Positions 28,011 to 37,364 of a stretch of 37,364 nt of DNA are shown piece by piece. Location of the stretch: the NCBI RefSeq assembly GCF_000003815.2, contig NC_049997.1, positions 1,154,593-1,191,956 of the forward strand, read 5' to 3'. Below the pieces are notes generated by a model. It worked only from the letters and a program-made list of their open reading frames with translations, made no database searches and had not been told where the DNA came from. The translations under genes and the position numbers were made by a program. Position 1 is the first letter of the stretch. Each line of letters starts with the position of its first letter. This DNA is from Branchiostoma floridae. Taxonomy: Eukaryota > Chordata > Leptocardii > Amphioxiformes > Branchiostomatidae.

Positions 28011-28205
28011 GAGACCGCCAAGGGGGTAACCTGAGTGTCTTCATTTTACCTTGACCTTTGACCTTGAGACACTGTGCTCTATTGTAAATACTGTTGTAAA
28101 GATTGTTGTATTTCTTAAATGTAGTTTTGTAATGTTGATTGTTTTGAACCTTGGAAGATTAGTCCCAATGGGCTAAAAGGTTTCATAATAAATGAAATGA
28201 AATGA
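28011..28205 (+). mobile_element. LINE 3' end (CR1/L2-like) with TGAAA tail
   Basis: 'gaaccttggaagattagtcc' + 'caatgggctaaaagg' + 'tttcataataaatgaaatga' is the 3' end of a non-LTR element, with an AATAAA-like signal and a short (TGAAA)n tail. The upstream coding part is absent, so the copy is 5'-truncated. Confidence 0.65.
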
Positions 28206-29470
28206 AAAAGAATACCTCTATCTTTATGTTCTGATGAACTACAAAAGACCTAGTTTATATGTAACGTTATATACAAAAGTCAGGAATCATTTACTCAATA
28301 GTTCGACCTGATTCTCTGCTTCATCAGAGATAAAGTCAAACACAAGGTTAGGTATGAACTTTGAGTCATACGTTTCCAAGGAAAAACACAAGATAGGCTG
28401 GGACAATGTTAAACTACTTGATCCGGATCCAGCTGGTTTGTGCAGGGTGTGAAGGAGGCAATATAGATCTGCAAACAATGCAGTACCCTAAATAGGGACA
28501 GGGGGCGTTACTGTCACGTGAGGGACTTGTTTGCAAGGGATGAAACCTGGGTGTCGTCATTTTATCCAAACGAGCAGTGGTCGCGAGGCAAAAAAGAATA
28601 CCTTTATCTTTGTCTTTTAATCGAACTCGTAATTCAACATTCCAACATCATTGGCTTACAAATGGCCTATTATTTGATAAACATCTGATTCAACAAATTC
28701 CGTTTGGTTTAGCTTTCACATAAGGACGCCGGTGCCAAAGGACATTTGTTAATTAAAACAAAAATGTGAAATATTTGTCTATTTATTCAAGGACGTTATA
28801 TGTCCTTGATTTATTGTAGTAGTCTTCAATTTAATTCGATTCAGTTCAAAGATTTTATTTGACTTCGTTTCAATCAAGACGAACGAAAAGAGCATCAGCG
28901 CTTATTCCCTAAACAATTCTTACTAAATTCCAGATTACCTAGACATTTAAAAAAAATCTTTTGTTGTAAAAATAGCTCAAAGCATAAGTGTAGAAGCCCC
29001 TAGGTCACACACAGTGAGTTCAATACATAAAGCACAAGGCAAGAAATTGGCGGAAAACTTACGGAATTCCAGGACAATTCAAGCTCAGTTTCCTTCACTA
29101 TGTGCCCAAATCTGACTTAGATATAAAGCAATAACCTTTAAACCGCAGATTTTGGTCGGTTTAATATTAACAACAAAGAGTTTACCTTTAAGACGGATGT
29201 ATGTTTTCTACTCAAATGAATAAAGGAATTTGTATTTGTATCTATTACAATGGAATCTAGAAATTAAAAGCCATCGACTCTATAAATGACATTCAGAACT
29301 AGATATTGAAGTCGGAAGCCATTTCAATAGCTCAAATAAAAAAACACAATCATTTCCTTATCAATTAAACAAGAGGGAGTAATAATCATCTTTTGATCGA
29401 AGAATCATGCATCGTTTATGATATCTACACCAAATCTATTGTCGAATGGGAATTAATCTTATTCTTTCAG
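28206..29470. other. Intergenic DNA, no gene seen
   Basis: 'gaatacctctatctttatgt' at 28211 is echoed by 'gaatacctttatctttgtct' at 28596, a weak direct repeat. Nothing else is recognised. Confidence 0.35.
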
Positions 29471-29627
29471 GCAATCAGAGATCGACAATTTGAGGAATAC
29501 TGTCCTGCGAACTTATCTGACCTGCTTGATAGAAGACACCGTTGTGTTCTAAGATGCTGTTGTTTGCGACTTTTCAGTCTAAAAGTTTGCAGTAGGGTTT
29601 TATTCCATCGATTCCAAAATGATCAGG
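29471..29627 (+). CDS. Possible isolated exon, unknown product
   Basis: An open stretch lies between a strong acceptor (TTATTCTTTCAG) and a strong donor (G|GTATGT at 29628). It reads AIRDRQFEEYCPANLSDLLD, then RRHRCVLRCCCLRLFSLKV and onward. The composition is Cys/Arg/Leu-rich, with no domain recognised and no partner exons nearby. It may be chance. Confidence 0.2.
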
Positions 29628-29669
29628 GTATGTTGCAATTTCAAACTTTATATCCGTACACAAAATAAA

Positions 29670-29735
29670 GCGCTTACCAACAAGCTTTCGATCAGTCCTC
29701 TGATCATCATCAAGTGCTATGACCCAAAGCCTAGG
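29670..29735. repeat. Short hairpin repeat (CTTTCGATCAGTCCTCTGATCA type)
   Basis: 'agctttcgatcagtcctctg' followed by 'atcatcatcaagtgctatga' has a GATCAG...CTGATC fold-back. It looks like a common dispersed repeat end; I cannot delimit the element. Confidence 0.35.
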
Positions 29736-29838
29736 TCACATTAAATGTTGACTAGTTCATTGTATGGATTAAAGAAGAAGTTCAAATTCAAGTTCGTTTG
29801 ATAAGGACATAGATGCAGCTAAGTGCATTTGGGCAGTA

Positions 29839-29915
29839 CAGTCAAACCTGTCTAGAGCGGTCACTCTAGGGACTGGAAAAATGTGGCCACTATAGAGAAA
29901 ATGTTGATCAATTGA
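29839..29915. mobile_element. Left end of a pogo-like MITE (same family as 5464-5625)
   Basis: TA followed by CAGTCAAACCTGTCTAGAGC, then GGTCACT and 'gtggccactatagag', matches the 162-bp element at 5464. The right end is not found, so the copy is truncated. Confidence 0.65.
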
Positions 29916-30314
29916 CCGAGCAATAAGCTACACATAATTTCTGTACCCATTTATATTTCTCACTAAGAAACATTGTCTCGATCGTCTCAAATTCAACAGA
30001 CAATACCAAAGTCACATCTACCGAAAACGATTGATATTATGTGCAATGTTGGTAAATTCTCCTTCTTAGAAACCGGTAGCTACAAGCGAAAGCTACCGGT
30101 ACCGCAGTTCAAATCACCCAATGACGAGGCAGTCTGTCCCAGTAAGGGATAGACTGTTTTGCACTCGTCGTCCTTGACTGCATGGCTATACAAGCTTTTC
30201 TGACAGTGAACTGAATAATAGTCCCTTAAGTATACAATTCTGATAGTAGTACTTATGTTGCATTTAACGAATTCCCTTGATAACTCTAAAGCTGTGGATA
30301 TAGGTCACGGAGCG

Positions 30315-30428
30315 TATTAATCAAGGGTTAATGACCCGCTCTGAGGTGTATACGGTACCATAATTGATGACCGGTCCGATATGACATGATATACACATCG
30401 GGGCGGGTCATTAACACTTAATCATCAA
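30315..30428. mobile_element. Small inverted-repeat element (MITE or fold-back)
   Basis: 'tcaagggttaatgacccgct' + 'ctgaggtgtata' is mirrored by 'tatacacatcggggcgggtc' + 'attaacacttaatca'. The core TTAATGACCCGC is perfectly inverted over 12 bases. The two arms are about 37 and 42 bases around a 33-base centre. Target duplication is unclear. Confidence 0.55.
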
Positions 30429-30583
30429 TGAGTAGTATAAAATAAAGCTGAAAGTAATCAATACATTTGTCTTTAGATGTTGATGTGGTGTCTCATGATG
30501 TTCAGCAGTACGCTTCCCGATAGGTCCTGCCTTGGACTGGATCTAACGTTACGTATTTAAAGAACACGTATAAACCTTCATAT

Positions 30584-31009
30584 TAGGGCTGAGTATCGGT
30601 ACAGCGTACGGGTACAAAACCGGTTTTTCTTATTGGACCGGTCCAGAAAAACCGGTCCTGAAAAAAGTAAGGGGGACCGGATGCTGGACCGATAAAAAAA
30701 TTATTTTATCAGACATTCACACATTTTGGCGCTTGCAGGTGGAAAAAAATAACAAGAGTGAAATAGAGTAGAGTTTATAGTAATTTCTACCAAGTATTAC
30801 AGACAATCGTACAGGTGAAGTTAGCGTTGTATGGTTTTAAAACGCCAGTTTAAGTCTAATACTCCACCAAACAGATTTCTTTGTAATGAAATGGACCATT
30901 GGTATGAGTCATACTGCATCAGGTCCAGGTTCAGGTCCGGACCTGGACCTGATCCTTTGGACCTGAACCGGACCTGGACCTGAATTTTCTGTACCGGTAC
31001 CCAGCCCTA
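30584..31009. mobile_element. hAT-type MITE, 426 bp, perfect 8-bp target duplication
   Basis: The left end is TAGGGCTGAGTATCGGTACA; the inverted right end reads TAGGGCTGGGTACCGGTACA. CTTCATAT flanks both sides (30576-30583 and 31010-31017), the 8-bp duplication of hAT transposons. The interior is rich in CCGGT and CAGGTCC(A/G)G motifs, and 30919-30985 is nearly palindromic. It has no transposase and so is non-autonomous. Confidence 0.85.
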
Positions 31010-31017
31010 CTTCATAT

Positions 31018-31935
31018 CCTTAAACATGAGAATTGTGGTAGAATGAAGCCATCAGAAGTCACCTACCTGACGTTAAGTGAAACTAAAAACTAACTAGAGT
31101 TCGGGGACCTCATACCTCCAAGACTATCAACTTCCACCACCGTTAAAAACGGTGAGGATGACACCCAGTACCTCTTCTTCATCTTCTCGAATTTGCCCGG
31201 TCGTGCTTGATATTTGGCAAGGACATATAATGCCATATATAATGCGTTTGGTCTATTTGTGGAGAGAACGAAATACTGGTATTTATGATAGGTCTGGACA
31301 CCAGGCTCTCTTACTCGCCTGCACGGTGGAAACAAAATTCGAAAAATCTATCTTTCTGGCCAATAACGGAATTTCAGATGTGTCTTCAAATGTGCACATC
31401 TCCCAAATCTTCCTATATATTACAAACGTATGTGATACACTTGGTTGAGTTTAAGTAAACTGTGTTGATAGCAGTGTACCAGTGGTTCACTTCAGCTATC
31501 CTGATTGCAACTCTCTATCTTCATGTCTACCTTGTCCCCCAACAAACCTGGAGGTCAAGGGACTAGGTAGGTAGGTAGGTTGGTATCCTGATTGCAGTGT
31601 TGCTTGACATCGCCTAAAAAAGGATTTCCTCGCTTGTCAGTATGTAGACTATAGCACTGAAATGACGTAGCTTGTTCTCTGATGAAGCCTTCTTTTCTTT
31701 TATTTCAACATATCAGCATGTCAGTTCAGCCAATACATGCATGTTGGACTAACCCACGGCATAAATGGCATGTCCTTAAAATTATGACACACAACCATGG
31801 CCAGATCATTACTTTGGCCACTTGGGGACATCTTGCTTACAAATATTTTTTCATCAAATGTAAGTGAAACGGTTACAAGAGTCATGTAAGTGACAATTTT
31901 CTATGCACAAAGCTGGAGAAAGGAGCGCTATCTCA
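31018..31935. other. Intergenic DNA downstream of the NHL gene
   Basis: There is a (GGTA)n microsatellite at 31563-31581. On the minus strand AATAAA (31699-31704) lies about 230 bases past the NHL stop codon and is a candidate poly(A) signal. Open frames at 31090-31448 have no recognised domain. Confidence 0.4.
31699..31704 (-). terminator. Candidate poly(A) signal of the NHL gene
   Basis: AATAAA on the minus strand, 232 bases after the stop codon at 31936-31938. Confidence 0.4.
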
Positions 31936-32768
31936 TTAGTAAGTGGTGTATATAGTTACAGTTTTATTCCTTACATCAGTCACCACTAGCTGTCCTTCTA
32001 CACCCACGGCGATACGTTCTACCATCTTTAAACCAGTGACCACATCACGAACAAAGCGTCCGCGACTCGTAAACATAGACACCCGACCCTTTTCACCCAA
32101 ATATCCCTCATCTGACAGCAAGATATGACCAGAAATGTCCGTACAGATACTTCGGATATATTCTAACACACCGTGGCCGCCAAAAGTGAACAGAAGATGT
32201 CCTGTCTGGTTATACACCTGAACCATGTTGTTTCTTGTCGTGAGAATGTTTCCCTCCCTGTTTACGACAAGTATGTGTTCACATGAAGAATCTGTATCAA
32301 GCCTCCTTACAAACGAGCCGTTTGGATGAAATATGTCAATATCACAAGTTTTCATGTCATATCTAGTGATAAGAATGTGGTTACTTTGTACATCCACGGC
32401 AATCGCGCTTGGGCTGCTTTGAACCCCAAACTTAGTCGAAGCTCGACCATTCCTGTTGTACTGAGCTACACAGTAGCCAAAGAATGCCAACTTCCCCACT
32501 ACCCATAGGTTGTCTTTGCCGTCAATAGATATGTCGTTTGGCAACACGGTTCTACCGGCTTTTCCGGGCACAGTTGTCAGGAAATGACGAACATAATCAC
32601 CCTTCATGTTAAAAACTTGAACACGACTGCTAACATGATCATAATCAGCTACGAATATCTCGTCCCTAGCAGATACAGCAACCCCACGTAGGTGAGTAAA
32701 CTTCCCCAGTGTGGATCCCCGCCCACCAAACGTGATGACGTGACGCCTCCCACCATCTTCCGTCGTCT
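31936..32768 (-). CDS. NHL exon 5: six-bladed NHL beta-propeller
   Basis: It starts TTEDGGRRHVITFGGRGSTL and contains six blades ending in phrases such as VQVFN, VAQYN, IDIFH, VQVYN, VSMFT and VTIYTTY. The blade signature (LRGVAVSARDEIFVADYD, then RVQVFNMKGDYVRHF) is classic NHL. The minus-strand acceptor is ATCGTTGTAG. The last blade ends at the stop, so the propeller is probably complete. Confidence 0.85.
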
Positions 32769-35700
32769 CTACAACGATATAAAGCCAACATAGATATCAT
32801 CAAAACAATGCAAAGTACGTTAGAGCTTATGTCAGAGGAAAGGAGGAACCAGTAGCCACTAAAATGTAAAGGATCTAGGACTATCTAGTCTGTACATGAC
32901 TTTAAGCAAATGTTTCTATCGTCGTTGATTTTGATGTAAAAGTGTGAGGTTTATTTCAGCATCTATACATTAAGTTATCCTCACCTTCCTTGTTGACAGA
33001 GGTGTGGGCGTCCTGGGTTGTGGTAGGCGTAGTTATCGTCTGGGTTGTGTAGCCGCGTGAGTTGGGTGATAGATTCTGTCGAGGAAACGAGCAGTATGTT
33101 AATTTGCTATGTGTTTCAAGTCGTCAAGGCATAAAAGTATGAACAATCTACCCCATTTAGTATTTAGATTCACAATGTTTAAGATTGATAAATTGGCAAT
33201 TAATAGAAGTTTAGAAAGTGAATGTATTTTTTCAGACTGTACCCTCGTTCTCATTGAAATGTAAAATAATGGCATTTTTTGTCGAAAAATTTCAGTGAAA
33301 ACTACCTGGTTGTTAAAATTCCTCTTTTAACCATAGGCAAAAAATGGCAACTTATTATTTTCGGCCCTATTGGTAATGCATTACAGGGCATGTAACAAAC
33401 GTTACCGGTAACGTTTGTTACAACAGTAGACTTTACCCTGTTTTCTTCGAAAGGACTTACAACAACTAAAGAAGTTAATAAACAATGAACAATAAACCTT
33501 ATGAATACATCATTTCGGTATAAGTGGACGTTCCAAGGGACATTTAAAAAGTGGGCAGCTTCTTTACACCAGGTCAAATAGAACGCTTAGACAGCATCGA
33601 ACAATGGTAACGTTTGTTACAGTCATTTCTGTGCAACATTTTGTTAAGCAAGGTGGGATAGAAATGACAGTCAACAACCCTTTCTTGTTTCTTCAGAAAA
33701 CCAGAAAAACTGTACAGCGTTACAAAAACGGTCATTTCTAGTCTTATACGTGGGTAATATAACCCTAGCAACCATCGTACTTGTGGTGGTAAAGTTTGTT
33801 ACAGAATTTGGCGACAGGCATAAACCACCTCACACAGCCTCCAAAATCAGTGACAGTAGCGATCTGACGTGATCGGGCAAAGGGCCCAGGTAGCAAAATT
33901 TATCATGTTGCATCTATTGAAGTTCAGTTATTGAGAACAATAAAATTATGCAATTTCCACATCAATTATGCCGATTAAGTCCTCATTTGCCTAACCTGTG
34001 TATCATTGTGAACCTTTCTGCCTAAGCTAACCGCATGCTCCAAATGATGTCTCTCCATCATTCTTTCCTACAGTTATACTCTTTGGAATGTCTTGACAAA
34101 AATGCCCCTGCAGTTCCAAAAATAACTGTTAGGGGACTGAAACTGATCTACTTTGTCATGACGCTAAAGGCTATCTACCACTAAAATATCAAGACCATGT
34201 CATGTCCGGGACAAGAGGCACATTGGAAAAACTGCTATGATAGATTATTCTCTTAATTATGCAAATGTTACCCAATTTACCATAACTAGTATTTTATTTT
34301 GTACAACATTGTCAAAGGTATCTACAAACCAAAAATCATGAACATTCGTTCTTCCCTTCAGAGGTTTTATGACAAAAATGACCCTGCTATCACAAATTAG
34401 TTTCTAGGGAGCCCAAACTTATGTCACTTATTCCTGAGCACAAGAGCTATCTAATACTCAAAATGCATGACCATGTCTTGCTCAGAAGTTGCGCTGCATT
34501 ACCAAGGGAAGCAGCTAGGGGGCCCAAAATCTGATCATTTTCAGCTTTTATAACAACCCACCAACAAAGAAAGTATGAAACCAATCCATTCAGTCGTTCT
34601 TGAGTTATCTTGTTCACACATAAACGCTAGTGAAAATATAACCACCATGACATTTCATTGAGGCAAGAAGAGAAAGGCATAGACATCCATTGTAAGTAAC
34701 AAAAAAACTTACCATTGTGTTAGCTGCCACTGTGGAGGCACTAGCTGTCAGGATTTGTGTAGCGTGCGCGACTGTCGTCTGTAACATAAATTTTTATTCC
34801 TGTTCAGTTGGTACATAAGAATAAAAAACAACCGACCGATCGCCCGACTAACCAGCCATCCAACCAACCAACCAACCAACGACAGCTCACAAGCCGAACA
34901 AACTCGTGTTGCTCAGCAGTGCTACTTATTCATCAGTCGTGATTTTCAGAACGGTTCACAGTTGCAATTGACTCAAGTATAACGATTAGAAAAACAAAAG
35001 CCTGATTTTTTTTTTTTTGCTTTCCACAGCAAACCTACAGGGAGGAAAACATGGCTATGATATTTGGTATTCTATTTGTATTTACTAAGCAATATAGGCT
35101 GATAGATATATTTTCTGTATTTGCCATTTATATGTTTGCATCTGCTGGCCATAGTCAGTTTCAGACGGAAGTCACATATTTTGTCCTCCCTGTATATGGT
35201 ATATGGTAAGGTAGACCATGATAAATCCGTTTACCTCTATATTCCTGACCGGTGCTGTAGGACACGGAGTGTTGGGTGGACGGGATTCTGTGTACCCCGT
35301 GATGAAGAGGCCCAACAGCAGCATTGCCACTGCAGCGGATGCGGTGATGACTACACAAGCCCACTGAGAGCACGTGAGGAAGGGCGGCATCTGTGCAACA
35401 GGCACAGGTCCCCCGTCTGTAGCACCTAAGATAATGTAAACCATCATATGATAGCAGATGGTAGTAATTTTTCATTTAAAGTACTTTTAGCCTGATTTAA
35501 CCACGCTTCTGTACAACCGCCCAATATTGCTGGTCTCTGTGAAAAGGACCCAGTTACAGCACGGAAAGCAGAGTTTGTCTTACACAGACTAAAGTACTCA
35601 AACATCACTGTTTTTGCCATCGCTGAAAGCAAAACAGCAAACGCAGTGATCGAATTATTAGAAAACTCTCAAAAAGAAAAGGCTGCAAATGCCTGAAAAC

Positions 35701-36373
35701 AACAAACGTTGCTTGGGGTTATGCCACTCACTACATAGCTCTTTTATAATAGATCAGACACAAATGTTTGACCAGAAACGCCATAGTATATATTTTATTG
35801 GGGACAGGATATATCTACAACTAAATGCAGGGTAGAATATAGTTTTGCTTATTGGCAAATAATATGGACCATCAATAAAAGAACATAGTGACTTCCTAGT
35901 TCTAACGAAGAGGACTAAACTCACTTATTTGCAATATTTGTGATAGTCTTACCTGAAGGAGGCTTGGCACTTTCAGTTGGTTCATTTAAATCAAGGTATT
36001 CATGTCCATCATCGTGTTCAGTCTCATCATCATCATCATTATAAACACTTCTGGCCATATCATCATCATTCTCATAAACACCCTCAGCCACATCATCATC
36101 ATTTTCATAAACACCTTCAGACACATCCTCATCATTTTCATAAACACCTTCACCCTCATGTTTGTCATTTTCATACAGACATTTAGCCACATGATCGCCA
36201 TTATCATACACACATTCAGTCACATCATCATTATTTTCATAAACACCCTCAGTCACATCAGCATCATTCTCATAAACACCCTCAGCCACAGTATCTGCTG
36301 CAGGCGTGTGATGAACGGTGACGTCCCGCAGCTTCATCTGTATGGACCGTGGCTCTACGGTAGTTCCAGACAT
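31936..36373 (-). CDS. Type II membrane NHL-propeller protein with tyrosine-repeat cytoplasmic tail (whole gene span)
   Basis: Five coding exons on the minus strand: 36373-35953, 35425-35235, 34778-34713, 33075-32985 and 32768-31936. All have GT/AG sites and matching phases (1, 0, 0, 1), giving 1602 nt and 533 residues with a TAA stop. Domain order: cytoplasmic N-terminus with eight 11-residue tyrosine repeats (residues 31-118); TM helix (about 162-184, WACVVITASAAVAMLLLGLF); Ser/Thr-rich stalk (about 185-255); six NHL blades to the C-terminus. No signal peptide precedes the internal TM and the N-terminus is strongly acidic, so type II topology with an extracellular propeller is inferred. NHL propellers bind proteins or glycans; the ligand is unknown. 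YxN repeats suggest docking of Grb2-like SH2 proteins after phosphorylation. The ATG is the first after an in-frame stop and has G at -3. Confidence 0.8.
32985..33075 (-). CDS. NHL exon 4: Thr-rich stalk
   Basis: It reads NLSPNSRGYTTQTITTPTTT, then QDAHTSVNKE. It is rich in Thr/Ser with one N-glycosylation sequon (NLS), as in an O-glycosylated extracellular stalk. The acceptor is CTCGACAG and the donor is AAG|GTGAGG. Confidence 0.7.
33391..33422. promoter_or_regulatory. 32-bp perfect palindrome with two nearby half copies
   Basis: TGTAACAAACGTTACC is followed directly by its exact reverse complement GGTAACGTTTGTTACA. The same 16-base half recurs exactly at 33606-33621 and with one mismatch at 33788-33803. 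It lies in NHL intron 3. It could be a transposon centre or a protein-binding palindrome. Confidence 0.5.
33940..34640. repeat. Dispersed repeat related to 26.2-27.1 kb
   Basis: Phrases shared with the 26-kb repeat: 'cccctgcagttccaaaaata', 'gggctatctaccact..aa' as 'ggctatctaccactaaaata', 'aaccaaaaatcatgaacatt', 'aattatgcaaatgtta'. It ends near 'gttcttgagttatcttgttc' + 'acacataaacgc'. It is intronic and more decayed than the 26-kb copy. Confidence 0.65.
34713..34778 (-). CDS. NHL exon 3: Ser/Thr/Ala-rich stalk
   Basis: A 66-nt exon, phase 0 at both ends, reads TTVAHATQILTASASTVAAN, then TM. As a whole-codon module between stalk exons it could be skipped without a frameshift. The acceptor is ATGTTACAG and the donor is ATG|GTAAGT. 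Confidence 0.7.
34858..34881. repeat. (CCAA)n microsatellite
   Basis: 'atccaaccaaccaaccaacc' in NHL intron 2, about five units. Confidence 0.75.
35235..35425 (-). CDS. NHL exon 2: transmembrane helix
   Basis: It reads ATDGGPVPVAQMPPFLTCSQ, then WACVVITASAAVAMLLLGLF, then ITGYTESRPPNTPCPTAPVR. It has a single clear membrane span. The acceptor is CATTATCTTAG and the donor is GAG|GTAAAC. Confidence 0.8.
35953..36373 (-). CDS. NHL exon 1: cytoplasmic tyrosine-repeat region
   Basis: It starts MSGTTVEPRSIQMKLRDVTV and then carries eight repeats of EGVYENDDDVA type, followed by EHDDGHEYLDLNEPTESAKP. The donor is TCAG|GTAAGA. It is strongly acidic. Confidence 0.8.
36020..36283 (-). repeat. Coding 33-bp minisatellite (eight 11-residue tyrosine repeats)
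   Basis: Eight exact-length units occupy 264 bases. Seven keep Tyr-x-Asn (YEND, YENN or YDNG); the eighth reads VYNDDDDET. The spacing between tyrosines is a constant 11 residues. Confidence 0.85.
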
Positions 36374-36789
36374 TGCTCCTCCTTGAGCTGTCTGATTGAT
36401 GGGAGTGTCGTCTTTTTGACTCAGAATCTGGTGCCTCCGTCAGCGAGGAGACGAGTTGTCGTACGTGCCGTTGTTGAGCACTACAAGACAAATCCCATTC
36501 TAAACGACATGGAACTGGGGCCTGGATTTTGCTGCTGAGTACCTGGCCTGCAACAGTGTTGAGTAATTGTCTAGACACTTCAGAAGAAAATAGGTTAACT
36601 TTTGGGACAGAAATGATTGGTACAAGCTGCTTTTTTTAATTTTCGAAGAATTATTTCTGAGTCGAGATTAATAAGCAATCTCACCTCTCAGACCAATTTT
36701 CACGTGATAAAATGTGCATGCGATCAGTCTCTACTTCTAATTCATTCTGGGTACCAGACTATTGGGCCAACGTGTGCTTCAAAGGTTGG
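36374..36789. other. Upstream region of the NHL gene
   Basis: This should hold the minus-strand 5' UTR and promoter. No TATA box or initiator stands out. The 98-codon open frame at 36282-36578 is out of frame with the gene. Confidence 0.35.
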
Positions 36790-37020
36790 TACCAAGGTGA
36801 ATGCAGGTATAGTTTTGACTTCCATGTTTTGTGTGTTTTGGTGCGTTTCCGGCGATATATTTCCAGTACGCAACGTGCTATTGTAATGATATTTGGTAGA
36901 TTTGTTGGTGGTTGTAGTGGCCAGATGGTCAGGTTTGATTTTAGGCCTAATTGACTTTGAACCTGGTACAGAATGTTGATTTTTATGTTAATTGGGGGTT
37001 TCCTTACATCTGCTTGAATT
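36790..37020. repeat. Diverged copy of the 150-bp tandem family
   Basis: 'cagtacgcaacgtgctattg' + 'taatgatatttggtag', 'caggtttgattttaggccta' and 'gactttgaacctggtac' parallel the units at 20504-21002 in the same order. Confidence 0.6.
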
Positions 37021-37119
37021 TGTCAGGTCTGGTTTTGGTTTAGGGTTAGATTAGGGTCAGTTGACTTTTGCAAATAGCCAAGGATAAGGGGTCCATTATT
37101 ACAAGTTAAGGGCAGTGGT

Positions 37120-37364
37120 TACTTGACTGTGCATCTGTTATCTATAGTTGTACTAGCATATGTCATTTATCATGTATCAGGTTACCTCGCCTCTGTACAT
37201 AGGTGTTCTTGCACTGGTGCTGGGCAATCTTAAGGCGAATAGTTACTTGTGCTCCTGTAACCTATAGTTGTACCAACATATGTCATTTATCATGTATCAG
37301 GTTACCTCGCCTCTGTACATAAGTGTATTTGCACTGGTGCTGGGTATGTCTTATATCGCAGGTT
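37120..37364. repeat. Tandem repeat, 120-bp unit, two copies to the window edge
   Basis: 'catatgtcatttatcatgta' + 'tcaggttacctcgcctctgt' occurs at 37158 and again at 37278, exactly 120 bases apart. The array may continue past the window. Confidence 0.8.

Noticed and set aside
32326-32508. Plus-strand open frames inside the NHL propeller exon
   Set aside because: They are antisense shadows of a well-supported coding exon.
35977-36538. His- and Ile-rich open frames on the plus strand opposite NHL exon 1
   Set aside because: They are antisense shadows of the 33-bp coding minisatellite.
36282-36578. 98-codon minus-strand frame overlapping the NHL start
   Set aside because: It is out of frame with the repeats and TM exon, has no domain, and lacks a fitting donor; the 36373 ATG is the first in the right frame after a stop.

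Overview
The window looks like a piece of a lancelet (amphioxus, Branchiostoma-type) draft genome. This is inferred from the content. Genes have short exons and many introns, and non-coding DNA is crowded with small inverted-repeat transposons, tRNA-derived SINEs and CR1/L2-like LINE remnants. One gene is a kisspeptin/galanin-receptor-like GPCR, a family known to be expanded in lancelets. Seven runs of N (six of exactly 100, one of 828) mark assembly gaps. Nothing is prokaryotic: there are no operons and no CRISPR arrays.

Layout. (1) 1-1.7 kb: dispersed GC-rich repeats, then a possible core promoter. (2) 1777-10990, plus strand: a single-pass membrane protein assembled here from nine coding exons. 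It has a signal peptide, the C-terminal half of a cadherin domain (the rest is probably in the gap at 1978-2077), a transmembrane helix and a long cytoplasmic tail. The tail carries a YINE motif, a polybasic stretch and a run of about ten 7-residue PDSPKAW-type repeats. Its introns hold a 184-bp tandem repeat, a pogo-like MITE and a 1056-bp TAA-flanked transposon. (3) 11-14.6 kb: intergenic SINE, MITE and minisatellite DNA. (4) 14687-19166, plus strand: a class A GPCR most like kisspeptin receptors. It covers TM1 to TM4, has a one-base frameshift in TM1, and then eight tandem copies of a single 61-nt exon, each with its own splice sites, running into a gap. No TM5-7 exons are seen. (5) 19.3-31.9 kb: repeat-dominated, with a decayed LINE reverse transcriptase, 150-bp tandem repeats, a SINE, an octamer-rich repeat and a hAT MITE with a perfect 8-bp target duplication; no convincing gene. 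(6) 31936-36373, minus strand: a complete five-exon gene predicted to encode 533 residues. It is a type II membrane protein with a cytoplasmic array of eight 11-residue tyrosine repeats (EGVYENDDDVA type), one TM helix, a Ser/Thr-rich stalk and an extracellular six-bladed NHL propeller. (7) 36.4-37.4 kb: tandem repeats.

The two membrane proteins share a theme: a common extracellular module (cadherin or NHL) joined to a cytoplasmic tail built of short linear motif repeats, one Ser-Pro based and one Tyr-x-Asn based. Both tails contain Grb2-type YxN motifs. The strongest candidates for undescribed biology are the GPCR mini-exon array and these two repeat tails. All splice junctions were assigned by eye from GT/AG sites, phase and protein continuity; no transcript or database evidence was available.
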